Source: Streptomyces sp. R28 | GTDB taxonomy: Bacteria; Actinomycetota; Actinomycetes; Streptomycetales; Streptomycetaceae | DNA length: 64,000 nucleotides | Assembly (NCBI RefSeq): GCF_041052385.1 | Contig: NZ_CP163439.1 | Span: 5,569,001 to 5,633,000 of the forward strand | Direction: 5' to 3' | Shown here: positions 42,028 to 49,460 of the stretch, one piece after another | How positions within the stretch are numbered: position 1 is the first letter of the stretch | How the letters are laid out: every line of letters starts with the position of its first letter | The notes under the pieces: generated by a model | What the model was told of the DNA's origin: nothing | The model's input: only the letters and a program-made list of their open reading frames with translations | Database searches by the model: none | Program-made: the position numbers and the translations under genes

Positions 42028-43421
42028 CTCCCGTGACGCCCCTGCGTGAACTGCCCGCCCTCGAGCCGGGCCGGGCCTTCCCCCTGCCGCCGTTGGTGGA
42101 CACCGTGCTGCCGGGCGGGCTCCGCGTGGTCGCCGCGCGTGCTCCCTCCGTGCCGATGGTGGAGCTGCGGATGCGCGTCCCGTTGCCGGAGGCCGCCGAG
42201 GGGCCCGCCGTCGCCCAGGTCCTCGCCGACACGCTGTTCGCGGACGCGGAAGGCGCCGATGACCTGCTGGGACGGGCGGGCGCCACCCTGGGGGCCGGGG
42301 TGGACGGCGGCCGGCTGTCGGTGTCGGCCTCGATGACGGCCGCCGCCTTCCCCGAGGTACTGGACCTGGTGGCGAGGGCGCTGGCCGGGGCGGCCCATCC
42401 CGACCCGGCGTGCGAGCACGCCGTGCGTCGCCTGACGGCACAGCTCGGCCCGCTGCGCGCCCAGCCGCGCGTCCTGGCCCAGGACGCGCTGCGCCGCCAC
42501 TGCTACGGCCCGGACGTCCCGTCCCTGCTCCCCGACGAGCAGGCCCTGGCCGCCGTCACCGCCGAGCGCGTACGACGGCTGCACGACCAGGGCATGCACT
42601 CCCGGGGCGCCTTCCTGGTCCTCGTGGGCGACCTCGACCCCTCGGCGGCGGCCGATCACGCCGCCATCGCCCTGTCCGCTTGGCCGGGACGACGATGGCA
42701 GGGTGGGCCCGGCACGGCAGCCCCACCGCCACCCCAGCAGTCACCCTCACCGCTGCCCCAGCAGTCACCCTCACCGCTGCCCCAGCCGTCACCTCCGCCG
42801 CCACCACGCCGGATGCGACCCGCCGGTGTCGCCGTCGTCGACCGGCCCGGGGCCGTGCAGTCGCAGATCATGCTGGTCGCGCCCGGGCTGCCCCGGGCCG
42901 ATCCGGGCTTCGCGGCGCTCAGCCTCGCCAACTGCGTGCTGGGCGGGTTCTTCTCCTCCCGCCTGACGGTCGCCGTCCGCGAGGAGCGCGGGCTCGCCTA
43001 CCGCATCGACGCGGTGCTGGACGAACTGCTGGACGAGGAACTCGTCTTCCTGGACGCCGACACCCGCACCGGCGCCACCGAGGCGGCCGTACGCCAGATG
43101 CGCGCCGAGCTGCTTCGGCTGGCCGAGCAGCCGCCGTCGGGCGCCGAGACGGACGCGGCCCGGGAGTTCTTCACCGGCATGACGGCCCTGGGCGCCGCCT
43201 CCCAGGCGGGGCTCGCCGGCGCCCTCGTGAACCTGCTCCAGTACGGCCTCTCCCCGGACTGGCTGCGCACGTTTCCGCAGCGGCTGGCCGAGGTAACCCT
43301 CGGGGAAGTGGCGCGGGCGGCGCAGGAGTTCTATGCTCCCTCCCGCTTTTCCGGTGTCATTGTCGGCGACCGCTCCGGCCTGGCTTCCCAAGATTTCGAC
43401 CTCTTCGCCCGGCGCCAATAA
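42024..43421 (+). CDS. M16 peptidase, non-catalytic partner subunit
   Basis: The 465-residue M16 homologue lacks HXXEH but has the Arg/Tyr pair typical of the partner subunit in FFSSRLTVAVREERGLAYRI (about 315). It should form a heterodimer with the upstream catalytic subunit. Between the two halves (about 236-262) there is a Pro/Ser/Gln linker made of 24-bp tandem repeats (42732-42803: two full copies and a third degenerate one), an unusual extension. GAGGA lies 5 bases before the ATG, which overlaps the previous stop. Confidence 0.86.
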   Translation: MTPVTPLRELPALEPGRAFPLPPLVDTVLPGGLRVVAARAPSVPMVELRMRVPLPEAAEGPAVAQVLADTLFADAEGADDLLGRAGATLGAGVDGGRLSVSASMTAAAFPEVLDLVARALAGAAHPDPACEHAVRRLTAQLGPLRAQPRVLAQDALRRHCYGPDVPSLLPDEQALAAVTAERVRRLHDQGMHSRGAFLVLVGDLDPSAAADHAAIALSAWPGRRWQGGPGTAAPPPPQQSPSPLPQQSPSPLPQPSPPPPPRRMRPAGVAVVDRPGAVQSQIMLVAPGLPRADPGFAALSLANCVLGGFFSSRLTVAVREERGLAYRIDAVLDELLDEELVFLDADTRTGATEAAVRQMRAELLRLAEQPPSGAETDAAREFFTGMTALGAASQAGLAGALVNLLQYGLSPDWLRTFPQRLAEVTLGEVARAAQEFYAPSRFSGVIVGDRSGLASQDFDLFARRQ

Positions 43422-43510
43422 ATTGAATTTCCGGGCCGTCCGGCCAAAAGGCACCAGGGGAAACCCCGGACCGCGGAAAAGAAACGCATTCCTTGCCCCG
43501 CTTCCGAGCT

Positions 43511-43519
43511 GCTAGAAAT
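43511..43519 (+). promoter_or_regulatory. Shared GCTAGAAAT element upstream of precursor 2
   Basis: Exact second copy of the element described at 40349, here 36 bases before the start of precursor 2. The gap 43422-43555 also contains GGGGAAACCCC-like short repeats and CATTCC (43483-43488). Confidence 0.4.
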
Positions 43520-43555
43520 CTTCTCACCAGATCGGAACTCCACCTGGAGGAATGA

Positions 43556-43756
43556 ATGAACACCGCTGACCAGCTCATGGCCGGCTACGCCGTCTACACG
43601 ACCTCCGACGAGATCGGCGCCGGCGCCGCTGCCGATGCTCCGGCCATCAGCCCGGTGAGCATCTTCAGCGCCGCCTCGTCGGTCGAGTGCGCCATCTTCT
43701 CCGCCGGTGTCGTCACCAGCGCGAGCGCGGGTGGCACGGTCGCCGGCAACTGCTGA
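43556..43756 (+). CDS. Class V lanthipeptide precursor 2
   Basis: This 66-residue paralogue of precursor 1 aligns without gaps over the leader: M-N-T, LMAGYAVYTTSDEI, and Ala28-Pro29. The core (from about S32) is SPVSIFSAASSVECAIF and then SAGVVTSASAGGTVAGNC. It has two Cys (45 and 66) and a similar number of Ser/Thr. Ser41 and Cys45, and Thr61 and Cys66, keep the ring spacings of precursor 1 (x3 and x4). It should give a second, more hydrophobic lanthipeptide with a C-terminal AviMeCys. GGAGG lies 5 bases before the ATG. Confidence 0.87.
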   Translation: MNTADQLMAGYAVYTTSDEIGAGAAADAPAISPVSIFSAASSVECAIFSAGVVTSASAGGTVAGNC

Positions 43757-43765
43757 CACCCCTCT

Positions 43766-43804
43766 CCGGCTCCCGGACCGCCCTCGAGGCGTTCCGGGAG
43801 CCGG
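43766..43804 (+). terminator. Hairpin after precursor 2
   Basis: A 12-bp stem (43766-43777 and 43793-43804) with a 15-base loop lies ten bases after the precursor stop and 43 bases before the exporter gene. As at precursor 1, it may limit read-through into the exporter gene. Confidence 0.65.
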
Positions 43805-43847
43805 CCCCGTTCCGGCCGCACGACGGACAGCCCGGAAGGACCCTGTG

Positions 43848-45648
43848 ATGAGCAAGGACCCCGTGATGAGCGAGACCCCTGGCCCCACCCACCGACTGCG
43901 CATCGTCCCCGAACTGGTCCGCGGAAACCTTCCGCAGGTCCTGCTCTCCGTGCTGCTCGCGCTGGCCGCGACCGCCGCGACCCTCGGTGTGCCCCTGCTG
44001 GTCAAGGAACTCATCGAGGCCGTCGCCCAGCGCGAGGGCGTCGCCGACCGGGTGGCCTTCATGGCGGCGCTGGCGGTGGGCAGCGCGCTGGCGTCCGCGG
44101 CATCGGCGTACCTGCTGGCGCGCCTCGGCGAGCGGTTCGTGCTGCGGCTGCGGGCTCGGGTGATGGAACACACCCTCCGCCTGCCCCTCCAGGTGGTGAA
44201 GGCGCAGGGCCCCGGCAACCTGGTCGCCCGGATCACCTCGGACGCCATGCTGCTGCGCTCGGTCATCGACGTCGGCGTGGTCCAGCTGCCGGTGGCGGTG
44301 GTGACCGCGCTGGTGACCATCGGCGTCATGGCGTACCTGGACTGGGTGCTGGTGCTGCTCACCCTGGGCGCGTTCGTGGTCGCGGGCGCCGTCATCTGGC
44401 TGCTGCTGCGCCGGGTGCGCCAGGGATACGAGTCCATCCAGATCGCCACCGGCGGGCTCGCCCAGCGCTTCACCACCACCCTGACGAACCTGACCACCAT
44501 CAAGGCCTACCGGGCGGAGCGGCACACCACCGAGGCGCTCACCGAGGACGCGGCGCAGATCACCGGCAGGATGCTCGCCGCCGCGCGCCTGCAGTCCGCC
44601 GTGATCCCGGTGATGAGCCTCGGCCAGGAGATCGCGCTCGCCGGCATCGTCATCGTCGGCGGCGTGCGGATCACGCAGGGCGATCTCACGCTCGCCGACT
44701 TCGTCGCCTTCCTGCTCTATCTGCTCCAGCTCGTCACCCCCATCACTGTTGTCGTCACCGGCCTGAGCAGGCTGCAGACGGGCCTGGCCGCCAAGGGCCG
44801 CTTCGAGGAACTGCTGGCGATCCCGGTCGAGCCGGACTTCGCCGTCCGCGTCCCCGAGCCCGTCGACGACGGCAACGCGGTGGCGTTCGAGGACGTGTCG
44901 TTCTCGTACGACGGCCCGGTCGACCTTGAGGGCCGCCGCGTGCTGAACGAGGTCACCTTCCGTGCTCCGCGCCGCGGCCTGACCGCCCTCGTCGGTCACT
45001 CCGGCGCCGGCAAGTCCACGGCCCTCGCCCTGATCGAACGGTTCGTCAGCCCGACGAGCGGCCGTGTCACGGTGCTCGGCCACGACGCCGCCGCCTGGCC
45101 GCTCGACGAACTGCGCAGGCGGGTGGCGTACGTCGACCAGACCTTCACCCTCGTCGAGGGCAGTGTCCGCGAGAACCTCCTGCTCGGCGCCGGCGCCGAG
45201 CACCCCGTCGCCGACGAGACGCTCTGGGCGGCGGTGGACGCGGTCGGCCTGACCGCGGACATCGCGGCGCTGCCGCACGGCCTCGACACCACCATCGGCC
45301 GTGAGGTCGACGTCTCCGGCGGCCAGCGCCAGCGCATCGCCCTGGCCCGTGCCCTGCTGAGCGACGCCGAGGTGATCCTGCTCGACGAGCCGACCTCCCA
45401 GCTCGACGGCATCAACGAACTGCGCCTGCGCGACCTCGTCGACACTCTGGCCCGCGACCGCGCTGTCCTGGTCGTCGCCCACCGCCTGTCGACCGTCCAG
45501 CACGCCGACCATGTCGTGGTGATGGACCGCCGGCCGGGTGGCGGCGACCGGCTCGCACCCCGACCTGATGGACCGCAGCAGCCACTACCGGGACCTGGTC
45601 CGCAGCCAGCAGTGGGTGAACACCTCCTACGAGCGGGTACCGGCCTAG
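43848..45648 (+). CDS. Peptide ABC exporter (TM domain fused to ATPase), frame break near the C-terminus
   Basis: A half-transporter of about 600 residues: six TM helices (about 25-300) and an ATPase with Walker A GHSGAGKST, signature VSGGQRQRIALARAL, Walker B VILLDEPTSQLD and the switch His in VVAHRLSTVQHADHV. There is no C39 peptidase domain, in keeping with the separate M16 proteases. After VVMD (about 45525) the frame is wrong: the +1 frame continues with the family's normal end (ATGSHPDLM, then YRDLVRSQQWV) to a TAG at 45646. Unshifted, the frame runs on for 350 residues antisense to the next gene. One base is in excess near GCCGGCCGGGTGG. Confidence 0.8.
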
Positions 45649-45719
45649 GCCCCCCGGGGTCCCTGGGGCCAGTGGGCCCCTCCACCCCTCCATCCCCCCA
45701 TCCCCCCATCCCCCCATCC
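45649..45719. repeat. Intergenic (ATCCCCCC)n tandem repeat with short hairpin
   Basis: Between the convergent exporter and HxlR genes, four near-identical C-rich octamers to nonamers (about 45686-45719) follow a 6-bp hairpin, GGGGCC-AGTG-GGCCCC (45665-45680). The hairpin is a weak terminator candidate; the C-run array is slippage-prone. Confidence 0.7.
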
Positions 45720-46598
45720 CTAGGGTCGATCGAGAGCCAGATCGAGGGCGGCCGAGACGGCGGCGGGGATGTCGCCGACCGGAAAGAGGGCGTGCCGTAC
45801 GACGCGGTCCGGTCCGGCGACGAGGATGAGCCGCTTGATGCGCAGGTTCTGGCCGGCGCGGAACGTCGGCAGGCGCAGCGCCGCCGTGAGCTGGAGCCGG
45901 TCGTCGGACAGCAGGGGGGACGGCAGGTCCTCGGCCTGCTGGAAGGCGGCCTGTTCGGACGCCGACTGGGTGCTGACCCCGTGGACGGCGATGCCGGCGG
46001 CCCGGAACCGGGGCCAGGCGGCGCGGAACTGCCGGTTCTCCAGCGTGCAGCCCGCGCTGCCGGGGACCTGGGGTCCCGAGAGGTCGGCCGGGACGCCGGG
46101 GACGCCGGTCGCGGGGTAGGCGAAGAGGACGGTCGCCCGGGCGTCGGCGGCCACGGGGTCGTGCTCGTGGCCGTCGGTTCCCGGCAGCCGCAGCCCGGCC
46201 GGTACGGGTTCGCCCACCAGGGCCGCGACCCGGCGTGCCTCGGCTCCCTCGTCGGGGGCCTGCCCGGTGAGTGTGCCGTCGCCCAGCAGCCATCGGTCGG
46301 CCCAGTCCTGGAGCGAGACCAGCACGGGGACCAGCCCGCGGCCCTGCTCGGTGAGCACGTACTCGTAGCGCGGCGGACGATCCTGGTAGCGGCGCCGCTC
46401 CAGTACCTGGTGGTCGGTCAGGGTGCGCAGCCGTTCGGCGAGGACCTTGCGGGAGACGGCCAGTTCGTGCGCGAGCCGGTCGAAGCGCACATGTCCGCGT
46501 GCGATCTCGCGCAGCACCAGCAGGCTCCACCAGTCGCCCACCACCGCCGCGGCCTGCGCGATTCCGCAGGCGTCGTCGGTCACCCGCCGTGGACTCAT
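45720..46598 (-). CDS. HxlR-family regulator fused to a peroxiredoxin-like domain
   Basis: The 292-residue protein combines an N-terminal HxlR winged helix (about 1-105: ACGIAQAAAVVGDWWSLLVL, then SRKVLAERLRTLTDHQVLER and RYEYVLTEQG) with a C-terminal AhpC/TSA-like domain (about 125-290). The latter has ATVLFAYPATGVPG, the Cys motif SAGCTLENRQFRAAWPRF and GVSTQSASEQAAF. The Cys-Thr of GCTxE fits the peroxidatic site of BCP-like peroxiredoxins. It probably senses peroxide or thiol state. The ATG at 46598 has GGGAG upstream. Divergent from an O-methyltransferase over a shared palindrome. Confidence 0.82.
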   Translation of the reverse strand: MSPRRVTDDACGIAQAAAVVGDWWSLLVLREIARGHVRFDRLAHELAVSRKVLAERLRTLTDHQVLERRRYQDRPPRYEYVLTEQGRGLVPVLVSLQDWADRWLLGDGTLTGQAPDEGAEARRVAALVGEPVPAGLRLPGTDGHEHDPVAADARATVLFAYPATGVPGVPADLSGPQVPGSAGCTLENRQFRAAWPRFRAAGIAVHGVSTQSASEQAAFQQAEDLPSPLLSDDRLQLTAALRLPTFRAGQNLRIKRLILVAGPDRVVRHALFPVGDIPAAVSAALDLALDRP

Positions 46599-46645
46599 CG
46601 CCGCTCCCAGGAAAACCTTTGACGGACTGTCGCGGACCGATAGTA

Positions 46646-46685
46646 GGTTCCCTTTCGGAACGGTAGCCCATACGAAAAGGGAACC
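46646..46685. promoter_or_regulatory. Probable HxlR operator, GGTTCCCTTT...AAAGGGAACC
   Basis: Perfect 10-bp arms (46646-46655 and 46676-46685) lie 20 bp apart in the 91-bp gap between the divergent HxlR fusion and the O-methyltransferase gene. The left half is also part of a compact palindrome GTTCC-N5-GGAAC (46647-46661). The right arm covers the Shine-Dalgarno of the methyltransferase gene, so binding would block it directly. Confidence 0.7.
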
Positions 46686-46689
46686 CACT

Positions 46690-47358
46690 GTGTCTCAGCA
46701 GACCTGGACCGCGGTCGACGACTACTTCAACGGACTGCTGGTCGAGGAGGACGAGGCCCTGCTCGCGGCCGCCGCGCACAGCGAGGCGGCAGGGCTGCCG
46801 CCGCACCAGGTCGCCCCCAACCAGGGCAAGTTGCTGCATCTGCTGGCCACGCTCCGGGGCGCCCGCACGATCCTGGAGATCGGCACCCTCGGCGGCTACA
46901 GCACCATCTGGCTCGCCCGGGCCCTGCCCGAGGACGGACGCCTGGTCACGCTGGAGGCCGACGAGGAGTACGCCGCCGTAGCCGCCGCCAATGTCTCCCG
47001 CGCCGGGCTCGACCGCACCGTCGACCTCCGCGTGGGGAAGGCCCTGGACTCGCTGCCCCGGCTGGCGGCGGAGGGGGCGGGACCGTTCGACCTGGTCTTC
47101 ATCGACGCCGACAAGCCTTCCAATCCCGCCTACCTGGAGTGGGCGCTGAAGCTCACCGCGCCCGGCAGCGTCATCGTCGGCGACAACGTCGTCCGCGACG
47201 GCGCGGTCACCGACCCCGCCAGCACCGACCCCCGCGTCCAGGGCGTCCGCCGCTTCACCGAGCTGATCGCGGAGCACCCCCGCCTCACGGCCACCACCGT
47301 CCAGACCGTCGGCGCCAAGGGCTACGACGGCTTCACCCTCGCCCTCGTCACCGCCTAG
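46690..47358 (+). CDS. O-methyltransferase, catechol-OMT/caffeoyl-CoA type
   Basis: The 222-residue SAM enzyme belongs to the class I Mg-dependent O-methyltransferase group: ILEIGTLGGYSTIWLARALP (motif I, about 62-81), LVTLEADEEYAAVAAANVSRA, the metal-binding FDLVFIDADKPSN, and SVIVGDNVVRDGAV. Family members methylate catechols or hydroxycinnamates. Control by the peroxiredoxin-linked HxlR protein suggests a redox-stress or quinone-related substrate, which is inference. GTG start with AAGGGA inside the operator arm. The MOSC gene follows 19 bases later. Confidence 0.88.
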   Translation: MSQQTWTAVDDYFNGLLVEEDEALLAAAAHSEAAGLPPHQVAPNQGKLLHLLATLRGARTILEIGTLGGYSTIWLARALPEDGRLVTLEADEEYAAVAAANVSRAGLDRTVDLRVGKALDSLPRLAAEGAGPFDLVFIDADKPSNPAYLEWALKLTAPGSVIVGDNVVRDGAVTDPASTDPRVQGVRRFTELIAEHPRLTATTVQTVGAKGYDGFTLALVTA

Positions 47359-47377
47359 CGGAACCGGAGGGTACGTC

Positions 47378-48265
47378 ATGGCCCGCGTCATCGAGTTGTC
47401 GTACTACCCCGTCAAGGGGTGTGCCGGGGTGTCGGTCCGCGAGGCGCTGCTGACGCCCGCCGGTCTCGCGCACGACCGGAGCTTCATGGTCGTCAGTGAG
47501 GAGGGCGTCTACCGCACCCAGCGCCGCGATCCCCGACTGGCCCTGATCCGGCCCGCCGTCAGCGACGACGGCGGACGGCTCACCCTCCACGCGCCGGACG
47601 CCGGGGCGCTGGAGCTCCGCGTGGACACGTCGGGGGCCCGCCGCCCGGTGGACCTGTTCGGGACGGCCTACCAGGGCATCGACCAGGGAGACACGGCCGC
47701 CGCATGGCTCTCCGACGTGCTCGGCGTACGCAGCCGCCTGGTACGGGTCCCGCCGGAACACGACCGAGTGACCGACGGCCGCACCCCGGGCACCTCCGGC
47801 TACGCCGACAGCTGTGCGCTGCACGTCCTGTCCCGCGCCACCCTCGCGCTGCTCAACGGCAAGCTGGCCGCACGCGGTGCCGGGCCCCTGCCCATGAACC
47901 GTTTCCGCCCGAACATCGTGATCGACGGCTGGGACGAGCCGCACACCGAGGACCGGGCCCACGGCCTGAGGGCGGGCACCGCCGAGCTGGGTTACGCGAA
48001 GCTCGCGATCCGCTGCGCCATCACCATGATCGAGCAGGAGTCCGGGCGCCGAGCGGGCCCGGAACCACTACGCACCCTCGCCGACTACCGGCGGGCGGCC
48101 GAGGGCGGAGTCGCCTTCGGCACGAAGCTCTCCGTGCTCCGGCCCGGCAGAGTGCGCGTCGGCGACGACGTGACCGTCACGGCGTGGGGTGACTCCGAAC
48201 TGGGCTCAGCGCCCTCCGGTGTGCACGGAGCCGGCCCTTCTCGGCAGAGGATCGAGTCTCCGTAG
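47378..48265 (+). CDS. MOSC-domain protein (molybdenum cofactor sulfurase-like)
   Basis: This 295-residue protein has an N-terminal MOSC beta-barrel (IELSYYPVKGCAGVSVREAL, LAHDRSFMVVSEEG) and the MOSC core: PGTSGYADSCALHVLSRATL, MNRFRPNIVIDGWDEPHTED and the catalytic-Cys region KLAIRCAITMIEQESG. Members act in mARC-type or sulfur-carrier reactions of molybdenum enzymes. It sits 8 kb from the decayed molybdopterin oxidoreductase, but no direct link is visible. The stop codon lies inside the 18-bp tandem repeat that follows. Probably cotranscribed with the methyltransferase. Confidence 0.86.
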   Translation: MARVIELSYYPVKGCAGVSVREALLTPAGLAHDRSFMVVSEEGVYRTQRRDPRLALIRPAVSDDGGRLTLHAPDAGALELRVDTSGARRPVDLFGTAYQGIDQGDTAAAWLSDVLGVRSRLVRVPPEHDRVTDGRTPGTSGYADSCALHVLSRATLALLNGKLAARGAGPLPMNRFRPNIVIDGWDEPHTEDRAHGLRAGTAELGYAKLAIRCAITMIEQESGRRAGPEPLRTLADYRRAAEGGVAFGTKLSVLRPGRVRVGDDVTVTAWGDSELGSAPSGVHGAGPSRQRIESP

Positions 48266-48312
48266 AGCATCGAGTCTCGGTAGCGGATCGAGTCTCAGTA
48301 GAGGATCGAGGG
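48246..48312. repeat. 18-bp tandem repeat, 3.7 copies (AGAGGATCGAGTCTCCGT)
   Basis: Units at 48246, 48264, 48282 and 48300 (the last partial) differ by one or two bases each. The array starts in the last codons of the MOSC gene and runs into the intergenic region. The rest of the gap up to 48408 shows nothing I can identify. Confidence 0.9.
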
Positions 48313-48408
48313 CAGATACGCGCCGGTGGGCTCGTTGTAGAGACCGACCGTCATCAAGCTCAGCAGCTGCACAGCGAGCTCTCAGAGTCGCGGGGCAGCA
48401 TCGCGGGC

Positions 48409-49056
48409 ATGCCTGCCGCTTGTGGAATCCGTCAGGGCACGGTGCGTGTGCTGATCGTCGACGACGAGCCCGAACTCACCGAGCTGCTGTCGTGGGCCGT
48501 CGCCGAGGCGGGCTGGCAGCCCTTCCTGGCGGACGACGGACGCGGCGCCCTGACGCTCGCCCGCAGCTGCGCCCCGCACGCCGTCGTCCTGGACTGGATG
48601 CTGCCCGACCTGGACGGCGTGCAGGTACTGCGCCGACTGCGGTACGAGAACGCGCGGTTGCCCGTGCTCATGCTCACCGCCCGCGACGCGCTGGAGCACC
48701 GCCTCGACGGACTGTCGGCCGGCGCCGAACATCAGGCGGCGGACGAACCCGTGCGGGTGCTCGGCGATCTCGTCCTGGCCGAGAAGGCCCGCCAGGTGCA
48801 GCGCGACGGCACGCCGATCGCGCTCACCGCGAAGGAGTTCGACCTGCTGCACTTCCTGATGCGGCATGCGCACCAGGTGCTGAGCAAGGCGCAGATCCTC
48901 GGCGAGGTCTGGAACAGCTCGTTCGACAGCGAGGGAAACCTGGTCGAGGTCTACATCTACGGCCTGCGCGCGAAGATCGACAAAGGGCGGGCCCCGATGA
49001 TCCACACGGTGCGTGGCGCCGGATACGTCATCAGGGCGGCGGACAGCGGAAGGTGA
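48409..49056 (+). CDS. OmpR/PhoB-family response regulator with internal deletion in the receiver
   Basis: The 215-residue protein has the receiver start VRVLIVDDEPELTELL, phospho-acceptor Asp in VVLDWMLPDLDG and LMLTARD, and a complete winged-helix effector (TAKEFDLLHFLMRHAHQVLS, VEVYIYGLRAKID). Between them, however, GLSAGAE runs directly into HQAADEPVRVLGDL: the DDYVTKPF-type segment with the conserved Lys and the last strand and helix are missing, about 25-30 residues. The deletion is in frame. The switch should be broken, so it is probably a degraded regulator. The start is uncertain (GTG at 48442 also possible). Confidence 0.8.
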   Translation: MPAACGIRQGTVRVLIVDDEPELTELLSWAVAEAGWQPFLADDGRGALTLARSCAPHAVVLDWMLPDLDGVQVLRRLRYENARLPVLMLTARDALEHRLDGLSAGAEHQAADEPVRVLGDLVLAEKARQVQRDGTPIALTAKEFDLLHFLMRHAHQVLSKAQILGEVWNSSFDSEGNLVEVYIYGLRAKIDKGRAPMIHTVRGAGYVIRAADSGR

Positions 49057-49380
49057 CGGTCCGTCAGGCCCTTGGGTGGCAGGCAAGGGCCTCGCGCGCG
49101 AGGGGCCACTCGCTGCGGGCGCGCCTGGTGCTGTTCATCACCGCCGCCCTGGTCGTCGCCGACGCGGCGAAGGTGCGGATGGCCGGGGTCCGCGCCCACC
49201 TCGCCGACACCTACGTCACCTGGGCCGGCGGCACCGCCGACGACTCCGCGTTCTACGTCCGCGTGCACAGCCCCGTGGTGTGGGTCGAGGTCGACTGCCA
49301 GGGGCCGGGTCCGCTGGCCGGCGCTTATGGCGCCTCGCAGGGCGACGGCCCGACCCAGAAGCACGTCCACTTTCACGTGG
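49053..49380 (+). pseudogene. Deletion chimera: histidine-kinase N-terminus joined to DUF3500 C-terminus
   Basis: The GTG overlaps the response regulator stop (GTGA), as expected for the partner kinase gene. The first 35 residues read like a kinase start (HSLRARLVLFITAALVV). At about 49157 the sequence changes to the end of a DUF3500 protein: KVRMAGVRAHLADTYVTWAG, then FYVRVHSPVVWVEVD, GPLAGAYGASQGDGPTQKHV. This end itself stops short after the HVH motif; the frame then runs on without similarity. A large deletion that fused two genes explains both parts. Confidence 0.65.
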
Positions 49381-49391
49381 TTTCCGTCATG

Positions 49392-49427
49392 GCGCAGGGC
49401 CGCACCCACTCGGGTGCGGCCCTGCGC
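49392..49427. terminator. Strong hairpin after the chimeric pseudogene
   Basis: A perfect 16-bp stem (49392-49407 and 49412-49427) with a four-base loop lies between the pseudogene and the convergent secreted-protein gene ending at 49461. It can stop transcription from either side. Confidence 0.85.
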
Positions 49428-49460
49428 GCGTTGCCGGTCCTGCGGCCGGCCGGGGCCGGG

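Noticed and set aside
31062..45648. Thioamitide (thioviridamide-type) cluster
   Set aside because: Kinase, HopA1 and decarboxylase genes also occur there, but no YcaO or TfuA gene is present, and the reductase, methyltransferase and M16 pair fit class V lanthipeptides better.
43848..46622. A single protein of over 900 residues reading from the ABC exporter through to 46622
   Set aside because: The second part is antisense to the HxlR-peroxiredoxin gene and has no protein-like composition. The normal exporter end is found in the +1 frame.
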